Positions 35,401-44,024 of a stretch of DNA of 58,229 nucleotides are shown in pieces. Source of the DNA: an uncultured Oscillospiraceae bacterium (lineage in GTDB: Bacteria; Bacillota; Clostridia; Oscillospirales; Oscillospiraceae); NCBI GenBank assembly GCA_947625355.1, contig CANQOA010000008.1, positions 1-58,229 on the forward strand. The letters run 5' to 3'. Both the position numbers and the translations under genes were made by a program. The notes under the pieces are model-generated. The model saw only the letters and a program-made list of their open reading frames with translations, was not told the DNA's origin and did no database searches. How positions within the stretch are numbered: position 1 is the stretch's first letter; each line of letters opens with the position of its first letter.

Positions 35401-35737
35401 CGGCGCAAAGGGCATGCTGGAGAAGCTGGGGCGGTTCCGGTACGCGCTGATCGTGGCGGCCGTGGGGCTGGCGCTGCTGCTATGGCCCTCCGGCGGGAAG
35501 GAAGCCGCGGCCGGAGACACGGAGGAGGCGAGGCTGAGCGCTCTGCTCACGCAGATGGAAGGGGTGGGGCGCGCGGAGGTGCTGCTTTCGGAGAATGGCG
35601 CGGCGGTGGTATGCCAGGGCGCGGACAGCGCCTCGGCGCGCCTGGACATCACCAGCGCGGTACGCAGCTATACGGGGCTGGGCGCGGATAAGATCGTGAT
35701 CTTCAAAATGAATGAAAGCTGGAGGGATGGACATTGA
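35393..35737 (+). CDS. spoIIIAG: Stage III sporulation protein AG, short form
   Basis: Channel ring protein, related to EscJ/PrgK. It has 114 residues: a cytoplasmic start, one transmembrane helix (about 16-32) and a minimal ring-building domain (GVGRAEVLLSENGAAVV, LDITSAVRSYTGLGADKIVI). Bacillus SpoIIIAG has 229 residues and carries a large beta insertion in this domain; here the insertion is missing. Identity rests on position between spoIIIAF and spoIIIAH and on the domain core. It overlaps spoIIIAF by 8 nt. Confidence 0.85.
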   Translation: MADGAKGMLEKLGRFRYALIVAAVGLALLLWPSGGKEAAAGDTEEARLSALLTQMEGVGRAEVLLSENGAAVVCQGADSASARLDITSAVRSYTGLGADKIVIFKMNESWRDGH

Positions 35738-36294
35738 AAAGGAATCTGAAACGGAATCTGGTCATCGTGGCCGTATTGGTGTTCGTGGGGGCGGCGGTGT
35801 ATCTCAACTGGAGCTACAACAGCCGCTGGGGCGCGGCGGACGCCGCCATGGTGGCCGCGGAGGACGCGGCGATGCAGGCGGCACAGGAGCAGTATACGGC
35901 CGCGTCCGCCGAGAAGGATGATGCCAGCGTGGCCGTCACGGCCTATTTCGACGAGGCCAGGCTCACCCGGCAGACGTCGCGGGACGAGGCGCTGGAGCTG
36001 CTGGAGCAGGCTTGCGCCGGCCAGGATACCTCTCAGGAGGTGATCGACGAGTCTATGCGGCAGATCAACGCCATGGCATCCTGGAACCTGCAGGAGAGCC
36101 TGCTGGAGAACCAGCTGCTGGCCAAGAACTTCACCGACTGCGTGGTGTTTGTCTCCGGGGACGGCGTCACCGTGGCGGTGCCCGCGCCGGTGGAGGGCCT
36201 CACGGATACCCAGGTGGCCCAGATCACCGAGGCGGTGGTGGCCAACACCGACTATACCGCCCAGTCGCTGCACATCATCGAGGTCACGGAATGA
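35734..36294 (+). CDS. spoIIIAH: Stage III sporulation protein AH
   Basis: Channel protein whose extracellular domain pairs with forespore SpoIIQ. It has 186 residues: one N-terminal transmembrane helix (about 9-26, VAVLVFVGAAVYLNW), a helical linker, and a C-terminal ring-building domain (FTDCVVFVSGDGVTVAVPAP). The start is TTG, set by GGAGGG 7 nt upstream and by the TTGA overlap with the spoIIIAG stop. It is the last gene of the operon. Confidence 0.92.
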   Translation: MKRNLKRNLVIVAVLVFVGAAVYLNWSYNSRWGAADAAMVAAEDAAMQAAQEQYTAASAEKDDASVAVTAYFDEARLTRQTSRDEALELLEQACAGQDTSQEVIDESMRQINAMASWNLQESLLENQLLAKNFTDCVVFVSGDGVTVAVPAPVEGLTDTQVAQITEAVVANTDYTAQSLHIIEVTE

Positions 36295-36313
36295 TCTGGC
36301 TGTAAACTGCCTC

Positions 36314-36342
36314 TTCCTTTTTTGCGACCGGTGTGTTATAAT
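36314..36342 (+). promoter_or_regulatory. Extended -10 promoter for asp23-nusB
   Basis: TATAAT (36337-36342) preceded by TGT, with a poor -35 (TTCCTT) at 17-bp spacing. It lies in the short gap after spoIIIAH and would separate housekeeping from sporulation transcription. Confidence 0.62.
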
Positions 36343-36384
36343 GACCCAAAGAATGCGCCGAAGGACGTTTGGAGGTAGCAGCCC

Positions 36385-36744
36385 ATGGCAGAGAACTATA
36401 TCACCAAGCAGGAAGAGAAGGGCACTGTCAACATCTCCGAGGACGTAGTGGCCGTGATGGTGGCCGCCGCGATCAACGAAGTGGAGGGCGTCGCCGGCCT
36501 GGGCAGTCCCAACACACCGGAGCTGACGGAGCTTTTCGGACGGAAGAATCCCGGAAAGGGCCTGAAGATCCGCTTCATCGACGAGCGGATCACCATCGAT
36601 GTGCTCATCAACGTCCGCGCTCCCGGAAGCGTCACCGATACCGCCGTGCGGGTGCAGGACGCGGTGTGCAGCGAGGTGGAGTCCATCACCGGCATGAGCG
36701 CGGTGGTGAACGTCCACGTGACGGGCATTTCCTTTGACAAGTAA
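36385..36744 (+). CDS. Asp23/Gls24 (DUF322) family protein, YqhY-like
   Basis: Small cytoplasmic protein of 119 residues, with GTVNISEDVVAVMVAAAINE and VQDAVCSEVESITGMSAVVN typical of the alkaline-shock protein 23 family. In Bacillus the relative YqhY lies beside accBC and nusB and influences acetyl-CoA carboxylase; the nusB neighbour is conserved here but acc genes are absent. The ATG follows TTGGAGGTAG. A terminator stands between it and nusB, so the two are only partly co-expressed. Confidence 0.88.
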   Translation: MAENYITKQEEKGTVNISEDVVAVMVAAAINEVEGVAGLGSPNTPELTELFGRKNPGKGLKIRFIDERITIDVLINVRAPGSVTDTAVRVQDAVCSEVESITGMSAVVNVHVTGISFDK

Positions 36745-36761
36745 ACGCCTTGTGATCGATC

Positions 36762-36797
36762 GGGAGCCCCGGTTCAGGGGCTCCCTGTTGTATTTTT
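36762..36797 (+). terminator. Intrinsic terminator between asp23 and nusB
   Basis: GGGAGCCCC and GGGGCTCCC form a perfect 9-bp stem with a GGTTCA loop, followed by TGTTGTATTTTT. No promoter is evident before nusB, so partial read-through is expected. Confidence 0.85.
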
Positions 36798-36813
36798 GCG
36801 ATTCGGAGGGACT

Positions 36814-37323
36814 ATGACCAGATCAGCAGCGAGAGAGATCGCCATCCAGCTGGGCTTCGCCGCGGCCGGCACCGGAGAGGACCCGGCGGCGGCTGTGGAG
36901 GCCTTTTTCGAGCCGGAGCACTATGCGTCCCTGGCCGGGGAGGACGAGCTGTACGGCGAGAGACCGTCCAAAAAGGACCTGGACTTCATCCTGCGCAGCG
37001 TCGCCGGCGTGGCGGAGCGGCGGGAGGAGCTGGACGGGCTCATCGGCCGGTACGCCAAGGGCTGGCGCACCGAGCGCATCAGCCGCAGCGCCGCGGCCAT
37101 CCTGCGCCAGGCCATGTATGAGATCCTCTATATGCCCGAGGTGCCGGACGCGGCCTCCATGGACGAGGCGGTGGAGCTGGCCAAGGGCTATGAGGACGCC
37201 GAGGTGGTGGCCTTCATCAACGGGGTCCTGGGCGGGTTCTATCGGGGCGAGGTGTCCCATGAGGAGGCTCCCGCCCAGGAGGACCGCGCGGAGGACGAGC
37301 CCCCGGAGGAAGAGGATGAATGA
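36814..37323 (+). CDS. nusB: Transcription antitermination factor NusB
   Basis: Binds boxA RNA with S10 and supports rRNA antitermination. It has 169 residues, with TRSAAREIAIQLGFAA, YAKGWRTERISRSAAAILRQ and MDEAVELAKGY as family motifs. The C-terminal 20 residues are an acidic tail (EDRAEDEPPEEEDE) beyond the usual end. A CGGAGGG site sits only 3-4 nt before the ATG. It overlaps xseA by 8 nt. Confidence 0.92.
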   Translation: MTRSAAREIAIQLGFAAAGTGEDPAAAVEAFFEPEHYASLAGEDELYGERPSKKDLDFILRSVAGVAERREELDGLIGRYAKGWRTERISRSAAAILRQAMYEILYMPEVPDAASMDEAVELAKGYEDAEVVAFINGVLGGFYRGEVSHEEAPAQEDRAEDEPPEEEDE

Positions 37324-38536
37324 GACCGTTTTCACCGTCACGGCCCTGAACAGCCGGGTCAAGGCCCTGCTGGAGGCGGACCCGATGCTGGCCCGGGTGG
37401 CGGTGAAGGGCGAGCTGTCCAACTATAAGGTCTACCCGTCCGGCCATCACTACTTCACCCTGAAGGACGCGGAGAGCAGCGTGCGGTGCGTGATGTTCCG
37501 CTCCAGCGCCGAGCGGCTCCGGTTCCGGCCGGAGAGCGGCATGGGCGTGACGGTGACGGGCCGGGTGAGCGTGTTCCCCCGGGACGGGGCCTACCAGGTC
37601 TATGTGACGGGCATGGTCCCCGACGGCATCGGCGATCTGCAGGTGGCCTTTGAGCAGCTGAAGGCAAAGCTGGCGGCGGAGGGCCTTTTTGACCCCGACC
37701 ACAAAAGACCGCTGCCGCCCTATCCGGGCCGGGTGGCGGTGATCACCAGCGGCGCCGGCGCGGCGGTGCACGATGTGATCCGGGTGCTGGGACGGCGCTG
37801 GCCGCTGGCGAAGATATTGGTGCTGCCGGTGCGCGTCCAGGGCGCGGAGGCGCCGCCGGAGATCGTGGGCGCGATCCGGTACGCCAACCGATATCAGGTG
37901 GCGGACCTGATCATCACCGGCCGGGGCGGCGGGTCCATGGAGGACCTGTGGGCCTTCAACGACGAGCGGGTGGCCCGGGCCATCTATGACTCCCAGATCC
38001 CGGTCATCTCCGCCGTGGGCCATGAGCCGGACGTGACCATCGCCGACTATGTGGCGGACCGGCGGGCGGCCACGCCCTCCAACGCCGCGGAGATCGCCGG
38101 GCCGGACGTGGACGAGCTGCTGGCCTGGCTGCGGCAGCAGGACGCCCGGCTGGGACAGGCCCTGGGCGGGCGGCTGGACACGCTGCGGCGGAAGCTGGAG
38201 CAATTGGGCAAGCGCCCGGCGCTGACGGACCCGGAGGTCTATCTGGGGACGAAGGCCATGGCGCTGGATTATTCCCGGTCGAGGCTCGCGGCGGCGGGAG
38301 AACGGCTCGTGGGCGAGAAACGGCGGGCCTATGGGACCCTGGCGGCCAAGCTGGACGCGCTGAGCCCCCTGAAGGTATTGGGCAGGGGTTACGCCATCGC
38401 GGAAAAGGCGGGCGCGCCGCTGCGCCGGGCGGAGGACGCCGCTCCCGGCGACCGGATCGGCGTGCGCCTGGGAGAGGGCCGGTTGGACTGTATCGTGGAG
38501 GAGGTACATCATGGCGAAGAAAGAACCGAGCTTTGA
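37316..38536 (+). CDS. xseA: Exodeoxyribonuclease VII large subunit
   Basis: Catalytic subunit of the single-strand nuclease ExoVII. It has 406 residues: an N-terminal OB fold (VAVKGELSNYKVYPSGHHYF), then the nuclease domain with VITSGAGAAVHD, TGRGGGSMEDLWAFNDE and SAVGHEPDVTIADYVADRRA, a coiled coil and the C-terminal tail with VLGRGYAI. The ATG is set by CGGAGGAAGAGG inside the end of nusB. It overlaps xseB by 26 nt. Confidence 0.95.
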   Translation: MNETVFTVTALNSRVKALLEADPMLARVAVKGELSNYKVYPSGHHYFTLKDAESSVRCVMFRSSAERLRFRPESGMGVTVTGRVSVFPRDGAYQVYVTGMVPDGIGDLQVAFEQLKAKLAAEGLFDPDHKRPLPPYPGRVAVITSGAGAAVHDVIRVLGRRWPLAKILVLPVRVQGAEAPPEIVGAIRYANRYQVADLIITGRGGGSMEDLWAFNDERVARAIYDSQIPVISAVGHEPDVTIADYVADRRAATPSNAAEIAGPDVDELLAWLRQQDARLGQALGGRLDTLRRKLEQLGKRPALTDPEVYLGTKAMALDYSRSRLAAAGERLVGEKRRAYGTLAAKLDALSPLKVLGRGYAIAEKAGAPLRRAEDAAPGDRIGVRLGEGRLDCIVEEVHHGEERTEL

Positions 38537-38735
38537 GCAGTCGCTGGAGCGGCTGGAGCAGATCGTCCAGCTGCTGGAGCGGGGGGACGCGCCGCTGGCG
38601 GAGAGCCTGGGCCTGTTTGAAGAGGGCACGGGGCTGATCCGTTCCTGCGAAAAGCAGCTGACCCAGGCGGAGCAGAAGGTGGTCCAGCTGCGCAAGGGGC
38701 CTGACGGGGCGCCGGAAGAGCTGCCCTTTGAATGA
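38511..38735 (+). CDS. xseB: Exodeoxyribonuclease VII small subunit
   Basis: Small helical subunit of ExoVII, 74 residues. SFEQSLERLEQIVQLLERGD and PLAESLGLFEEGTGLIRSCE are diagnostic. GTGGAGGTA inside xseA provides the ribosome binding site, consistent with stoichiometric coupling. Confidence 0.94.
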   Translation: MAKKEPSFEQSLERLEQIVQLLERGDAPLAESLGLFEEGTGLIRSCEKQLTQAEQKVVQLRKGPDGAPEELPFE

Positions 38736-38748
38736 GAGGAGAGAGCCG

Positions 38749-39561
38749 ATGGACACGATGGAGAGATATGAGCGCTATAAGACGATGACGGACCTGTGGC
38801 TGGCGGGGCGGTTCGTTCCCGCCGGGGACGGGGTGGACGGACTGCGCCAGGCGATGGCCTATACCCTCGGCGCCGGCGGCAAGCGGGTGCGGCCCGTGCT
38901 GTGCATGGAGTTCGCCCGCATCTGCGGGCTGGAGCCGGAGGACGCGCTGCCCATCGCCTGCGCGGTGGAGCTGCTGCATACTTATAGCCTGATCCATGAC
39001 GACCTGCCTTGCATGGACGACGACGACGAGCGCCGGGGCCAGCCGTCCAATCATGTGAAGTTCGGCGAGGCGACCGCCGTGCTGGCGGGCGACTGCCTGC
39101 AGGCGGAGGCCTTCGCGGCCATCTGCGACGCGCCGGTGGAGGAGGCGGACCGGTTCCGCTGCTGCCGTATCCTCAGCGCGGCCGCCGGGGCCGGCGGCAT
39201 CTGCGGGGGCCAATTCATGGACCTGCGGGAGGGCCCCGTCTCCGCGGAGGAGCTGACGGCCACCGACGTTTGCAAGACCGCCGCGCTCATCGCCGCGGCC
39301 TGCGCCATGGGCGCGGCGGCGGCCGGCGCCGACGAACAGACCGTCGCGGCCGCCCGGGATTTCGGCGCGGCGCTGGGCATGGCGTTCCAGTGCCGGGACG
39401 ACGTGCTGGACGGGGACGGCTTCTGCGCCCTGCTGGGGGCGGAGAAATGCCAGCAGATGACAGAGGGATACACCCACGACGCCTATCGGCTGCTGGACGC
39501 CTTTGACGATACGGAGTTTTTACGGGAGCTGACCGAAAAACTGGCCGGACGCACGGCGTGA
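38749..39561 (+). CDS. ispA: Polyprenyl (farnesyl) diphosphate synthase with internal deletion
   Basis: Condenses isopentenyl diphosphate with allylic diphosphates to make farnesyl or geranylgeranyl diphosphate. It has 270 residues, short for IspA (about 290-300). The first aspartate-rich motif DDLPCMDDDDERRG and the second, FQCRDDVLD, are intact, as is GGKRVRP. Immediately after DDVLD about 20-24 residues are missing compared with the family: the LGK...D...GKxTYP segment that supplies a conserved diphosphate-binding Lys is absent, and the protein resumes at ALLGAEKC. Activity may be changed. The ATG follows GAGAGGAGAG. Confidence 0.88.
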   Translation: MDTMERYERYKTMTDLWLAGRFVPAGDGVDGLRQAMAYTLGAGGKRVRPVLCMEFARICGLEPEDALPIACAVELLHTYSLIHDDLPCMDDDDERRGQPSNHVKFGEATAVLAGDCLQAEAFAAICDAPVEEADRFRCCRILSAAAGAGGICGGQFMDLREGPVSAEELTATDVCKTAALIAAACAMGAAAAGADEQTVAAARDFGAALGMAFQCRDDVLDGDGFCALLGAEKCQQMTEGYTHDAYRLLDAFDDTEFLRELTEKLAGRTA

Positions 39562-39583
39562 CCATGGCCGGAAAGGAGGACCC

Positions 39584-42034
39584 ATGACAAGACGCATCGT
39601 TGCACTGCTGTTGTCGGCGCTGCTGGCGGCGGGGCTGTGCCTGCCCGCCTACGCGGAGGCCGCGCTGGAGGGACCGGCGGAAGAAGCCTCGCCCGCGCCC
39701 GCCGCGAGCGAGGAACTGGAGACGGAGCCGGATACCGCTGCCGAGCCTGCGGATGAGCCGGACCCCAGGGACGATCTCCCCGAGGGACCGGAGCCGGCGG
39801 AGCAGGCGGAGCCCGCGGTGGAGATCTCCCCGGAGGAGACGCCGCCGGCCAGCGTGACAGAGGGTTCCTGTGGCGCCAACGTGACCTGGCAGCTGGTGGG
39901 CTCGGCCCTGACCATCACCGGGACCGGCGCCATGTTCGACTACCCGGGGAATGGCTCCTGGGCCCCCTGGTACGGCCGTCCCGTCGCCAGCGTGACCATT
40001 GGCAGCGGCGTCACGTCCATCGGCCGGGAGGCATTTTACGATTGCACGAGCCTGCGCACCGTCTCCATCCCCGGGACGGTCACCCGCATCGGCGCCGAGG
40101 CGTTCGAGGGCTGCGCCTCCCTGCAGTCGCTGACGCTGCCGGCCCGGCTGACCGACATCGGCGCGCGGGCTTTCTATCAGTGCTCGTCCGTGGGCTCGGT
40201 GGTCCTGCCCAACACTGTCACCAGCCTCGGCAACGACGCTTTCGCTTTCTGCACCGGCCTCAGGAGCCTGACGCTCTCCTCGGGCCTTGAGACGCTGAGC
40301 CTGCGGGCGTTTGCAGGCTGCTCCGCGCTGCAGTATGTGACCATTCCCAACTCTGTGACGCGGATCAACGGCAGCGCTTTCGACGGCTGCGCGTCGCTCT
40401 CGTCCGTGACGCTGCCGTCCCGGCTGGCGACGCTGGGGTCCAGCGCGTTCCAGGGCTGCTCGTCGCTGCGGAGCGTGACCATCCCCGCCAGCCTCTCCGA
40501 GGTGGGTGACTGGGCGTTCGCCGACTGCACCAGCCTCTCCAGCGTGACCTTCGCCGGGGGCAATGCGCGCATGGGCATCCAGTCCTTCGCCAACACCCCC
40601 TGGGCCCAGAGGCAGGGCGACTTTTTGGTCATCAACGGCACGCTGGTGCAGTACCAGGGCGGCGGCGGCAGCGTGACCATCCCCGGCACGGTGCGGACCA
40701 TCGGCGGGTACGCGTTCGCCGACTGCTCCGCCCTGACGGGCGTGACCATCCCCAGCTCCGTCACCTCCATCGGGGAGAGCGCCTTTGCCAACACGGGCCT
40801 GACCGCCGCCGTGATCCCCAACTCCGTGACGAGCATCGGCGCTCTGGCCTTCTGCAATATCCCCAGCATGAAGACCCTGCAGATCGCCGGGTCGGTGCGG
40901 TCCATCGGCCGGGACGCCTTCTGGGCCTGCTCTGGGCTGACGAGCGTGTCCATCGCCAACGGCGTCGCCACCGTGGGAGAAGGCGCCTTTGCCGAATGCG
41001 CCGCGCTGACGGAGCTGACGCTGCCGCCCAGCGTCACCAGTCTGGGCGCCCACTCTCTCCCGGCGGAGGGGAGCCTGCGCCGGGTGACCATCCTGGGGCG
41101 GAGCTGCGTCATCGGGGACAACGATCTGCCGGCGGGAACGGTGATCAGCGGCTATGCCGGCTCCACGGCCCAGACCTTTGCCCGAAAGGGAGGATACTCC
41201 TTCGTGACCTATACCGCGCCGTCGACCGATCCCACGACGCCGCCGGCACCGGCGGATCCCGATGGCTGGGTGAAGCGGAACGACAAGTGGTATTACTATG
41301 TGGATGGCCAGCCCATCCTGAGCTCCTGGCTGATGAGCGCCCGCGGTATCTGGTATTACATGGACGCCGACGGCGTGATGGTCACGGGCGTCAACTATGT
41401 CCCCGCGTCCAGGGGCAACTATAACGAGAAGATCAAAGCGTTTGAGACCGGCGCGGTCTGGCCCGGCGGCTGGTATTACTTCGAGACGCCGGCGGACAGC
41501 GACGCCCAGGGCCGGGTCCGGGGCGGCTGGCATACCACCCAGTTCGGCCGCACCCAGTCCGAGACCAGGCACAACGGCCGCTATGGCATGGTCGTCTATA
41601 CCGAGAGGTACGGCTACGGCCAGCCTCCGGTGCAGAACGCGCTCGATGAGAGGGACGGCTGGATCAAGGGCGACGAGGGGTGGTACTTCTACCATGACGG
41701 CGAGCCGCTCAAGAGCCAGTGGCTGATGAGCGCCCGCGGCATCTGGTATTATATGGACGAGAACGGCGTCATGGCGACCGGCGTCCACTACGTTCCCGCC
41801 AGCACGGGCCATTTCAGCGAGGGGACAGGCCGGTTCGACGCCGCCAGCTCCTGGGCCGGCGGATGGTATTATTTCGAGACCGCGGCGGACGGCAGCGCGG
41901 AAGGCCGGGTCCGGGGCGGCGAGCATGTGACCCGCTTCGGCAGGACGGTGTCCGAGTCCAGCCACAACGGACGCTATGGCATGATCACCTACACCGAGCA
42001 GTACGGCAGCGGCCAGCCGCCGAGAGACGCCTGA
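39584..42034 (+). CDS. BspA-like leucine-rich-repeat surface protein with wall-binding repeats
   Basis: Predicted exported surface protein, 816 residues. A signal peptide ends near AYAEA (about 25). A Pro/Glu/Ala-rich linker runs to about 90. A bacterial immunoglobulin-like or lectin-like start (CGANVTWQLVGSALTITGTG) leads into about 15 LRR_5/BspA repeats with the pattern SIxxxAFxxCxxLxxVxIP (about 130-530). Two C-terminal modules of about 125 residues carry choline-binding-type repeats (WYYYVDGQ, SARGIWYYMD, GGWYYFET). A GGAAAGGAGG site precedes the ATG. It sits 22 nt after ispA, inside an otherwise conserved housekeeping operon. It probably binds host or polymer ligands at the surface. Confidence 0.88.
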   Translation: MTRRIVALLLSALLAAGLCLPAYAEAALEGPAEEASPAPAASEELETEPDTAAEPADEPDPRDDLPEGPEPAEQAEPAVEISPEETPPASVTEGSCGANVTWQLVGSALTITGTGAMFDYPGNGSWAPWYGRPVASVTIGSGVTSIGREAFYDCTSLRTVSIPGTVTRIGAEAFEGCASLQSLTLPARLTDIGARAFYQCSSVGSVVLPNTVTSLGNDAFAFCTGLRSLTLSSGLETLSLRAFAGCSALQYVTIPNSVTRINGSAFDGCASLSSVTLPSRLATLGSSAFQGCSSLRSVTIPASLSEVGDWAFADCTSLSSVTFAGGNARMGIQSFANTPWAQRQGDFLVINGTLVQYQGGGGSVTIPGTVRTIGGYAFADCSALTGVTIPSSVTSIGESAFANTGLTAAVIPNSVTSIGALAFCNIPSMKTLQIAGSVRSIGRDAFWACSGLTSVSIANGVATVGEGAFAECAALTELTLPPSVTSLGAHSLPAEGSLRRVTILGRSCVIGDNDLPAGTVISGYAGSTAQTFARKGGYSFVTYTAPSTDPTTPPAPADPDGWVKRNDKWYYYVDGQPILSSWLMSARGIWYYMDADGVMVTGVNYVPASRGNYNEKIKAFETGAVWPGGWYYFETPADSDAQGRVRGGWHTTQFGRTQSETRHNGRYGMVVYTERYGYGQPPVQNALDERDGWIKGDEGWYFYHDGEPLKSQWLMSARGIWYYMDENGVMATGVHYVPASTGHFSEGTGRFDAASSWAGGWYYFETAADGSAEGRVRGGEHVTRFGRTVSESSHNGRYGMITYTEQYGSGQPPRDA

Positions 42035-42077
42035 GAAGAAACAGAACGGTTTTATTCATTACAATTTGGAAATATGC

Positions 42078-42108
42078 AAAATACACCTTGAAATTCAAGG
42101 TGTATTTT
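42078..42108. repeat. 13-bp perfect inverted repeat overlapping the dxs promoter
   Basis: AAAATACACCTTG and CAAGGTGTATTTT flank a 5-nt AAATT centre; the symmetry formally extends two more pairs. It lies 43 nt after the surface-protein stop and could terminate that transcript, but its centre and right arm hold the -35 and spacer of the dxs promoter. It may therefore be a terminator, an operator, or both. Confidence 0.75.
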
Positions 42109-42116
42109 GTTATGAT
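42088..42116 (+). promoter_or_regulatory. Promoter for dxs operon
   Basis: TTGAAA (42088-42093), 17-bp spacer, TATGAT (42111-42116) preceded by TGT (extended -10). It restarts transcription of dxs-tlyA-nadK-argR-recN-tyrS after the inserted surface-protein gene. Confidence 0.7.
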
Positions 42117-42167
42117 GAAAAAACATGTAAAAGACATTTTTGACCGCATTGGATTTTTGGTGCCGAT

Positions 42168-44024
42168 ATGGGTTTGTTGGATAATATACATTCTCCCGCA
42201 GATGTGAAGGCCCTCCCGCCGGAGGCGCTGGAGCAGCTGTGCCGGGAGATCAGAGAGTTCCTCATAGACGCTTTGGCCGCCCACGGCGGACACCTGGCCT
42301 CCAACCTGGGGGCGGTGGAGCTGACCGTGGCCCTGCACAGGGTGTATGACACGCCGAGGGATAAGCTGGTGTTCGATGTGGGCCACCAGTGCTATACCCA
42401 CAAGCTGCTCACCGGCCGGCGGGATTTTTCGGATTTCCGGGACCTGGAGGGCATGGCGGGCTTCCCCCGGCCGGACGAGAGCGCGCACGATGCGTTCATC
42501 GCCGGCCACGCCTCCAACTCCGTCTCCGTGGCGCTGGGCATGGCCCGGGCCCGGACGGCGCTGGGGGAGGACTATGACGTGGTGGCGCTGATCGGCGACG
42601 GTGCCCTCAACGGGGGCATGGCCTTTGAGGGCATTTCCGACGCCGGACGCAGCGGCGAGCCGCTGGTGGTGGTGCTCAACGACAACGGCATGAGCATCGA
42701 CGAGAGCGTGGGCGGCCTGGCGGAGATGCTGGGCCGGATGCGGACAAGGGTGGAGTATATCCGCTTCAAAAAGTGGTACCGCAGCTCCATCATGCCCCAC
42801 ATCCCGTGGCTGAGCGGGGAGCTGGCCCGGATGAAGCAGTGGCTGAAGGAGCGGATCATCACCGAGAACATCTTCGACGATCTGGGATTTGAGTATATCG
42901 GCCCCATCAACGGCCACGATATCCGCAAGGTGGAGAACGCCATCCGCTGGGCCAAGGAATACCGTGCGCCGGTGCTGGTGCATGTGATCACCCAAAAGGG
43001 GAAGGGCTACGCGCCCGCCGAGAAGGCCCCGGAGGCCTATCACGGCGTGGGCGCCTTTGACCCGGAGAGCGGCGAGCCGCTGAGCGGAGGGGAGGACTTC
43101 TCCGCCGCCTTTGGCCGGGCGCTGACGGAGCTGGCGGGGGAGGACCCCAAGGTGGTGGCCATCACGGCGGCCATGAAGGAGGGCACGGGCCTGCAGCAGT
43201 TCCAGAAGGCCTATCCGGATCGGTTCTTCGACGTGGGCATCGCCGAGGAGCACGCCTGCGCTATGGCCGCGGGCATGGCCTCGCAGGGGCTGAAGCCGGT
43301 GTTTGCGGTGTATTCCACGTTCCTGCAGCGGGGATATGACATGCTCATCCACGACGTGGCCCTGATGGGGCTGCACGTGGTGTTCGCCGTGGACCGGGCC
43401 GGCATCGTGGGCCGGGACGGGGTGACCCATCAGGGGAGCTTCGACGTGGCCTACCTCTCCAGCGTGCCGGGCATGAAGATCTACGCGCCCGCCAATTTCG
43501 CCGAGCTGCGGAGCATGCTGCGAAAGGCGGTGCTGGAGGATACCGGCCCCGTGGCGGTGCGCTACCCCCGCGGCGGCGAGGACTTCGCGGGCAGCGACAC
43601 CTCCGACGTCTCTGCCAAAACGGTGTATTTTCACGGCGATGACGTCACCATCGTCTCCTACGGCACGGAGATCCACGAGGCCATGATGGCCGCCAGGATG
43701 CTCCGGAACGGGGATATCGAACCGGAGGTCATCAAGCTGAACGTGCTCTCGCCTCTGGACCCGACGCCGGTGCTGGATTCTGTGCGCCGGACCGGCGCGC
43801 TGCTGGTGGCGGAGGAGGCATGCGCCGCCGGGTGCGTGGGGGAGAAGCTGCTGGCCGCGGCGGAGCAGGCGGGCATCGCGCTGCGGGCGTGCCGGCTGGT
43901 GAATTTGGGCGACGGGGTGCTGCCCCATGGGGAGCCCTGGAAGCTGCGGGAAAAAATGGGATTGGATAACGGCTCCCTGCGGGACGCCGTTCTGGAGATG
44001 CTGCATGCAGAAGGCAAGACTTGA
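42168..44024 (+). CDS. dxs: 1-deoxy-D-xylulose-5-phosphate synthase
   Basis: Thiamine-diphosphate enzyme that makes DXP from pyruvate and glyceraldehyde 3-phosphate, first step of the MEP isoprenoid route. It has 618 residues. Visible motifs are [28 protein letters not shown], the TPP motif [12 protein letters not shown] to NDNGMSID, and the catalytic Glu in [11 protein letters not shown]. The third domain ([19 protein letters not shown]) is complete. The start [10 protein letters not shown] is family-typical, though the ribosome binding site is weak. The gene overlaps tlyA by 20 nt. Confidence 0.95.
   Translation: MGLLDNIHSPADVKALPPEALEQLCREIREFLIDALAAHGGHLASNLGAVELTVALHRVYDTPRDKLVFDVGHQCYTHKLLTGRRDFSDFRDLEGMAGFPRPDESAHDAFIAGHASNSVSVALGMARARTALGEDYDVVALIGDGALNGGMAFEGISDAGRSGEPLVVVLNDNGMSIDESVGGLAEMLGRMRTRVEYIRFKKWYRSSIMPHIPWLSGELARMKQWLKERIITENIFDDLGFEYIGPINGHDIRKVENAIRWAKEYRAPVLVHVITQKGKGYAPAEKAPEAYHGVGAFDPESGEPLSGGEDFSAAFGRALTELAGEDPKVVAITAAMKEGTGLQQFQKAYPDRFFDVGIAEEHACAMAAGMASQGLKPVFAVYSTFLQRGYDMLIHDVALMGLHVVFAVDRAGIVGRDGVTHQGSFDVAYLSSVPGMKIYAPANFAELRSMLRKAVLEDTGPVAVRYPRGGEDFAGSDTSDVSAKTVYFHGDDVTIVSYGTEIHEAMMAARMLRNGDIEPEVIKLNVLSPLDPTPVLDSVRRTGALLVAEEACAAGCVGEKLLAAAEQAGIALRACRLVNLGDGVLPHGEPWKLREKMGLDNGSLRDAVLEMLHAEGKT

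Noticed and set aside
39584..42034. Internal sequence repeats as a CRISPR-like array
   Set aside because: The periodicity encodes LRR_5 protein repeats in frame; there are no spacers or constant repeat units.
42168..44024. Dxs residue changes ([16 protein letters not shown]) as signs of a non-canonical enzyme
   Set aside because: The TPP site, catalytic Glu and all three domains are intact; the differences look like lineage variation.
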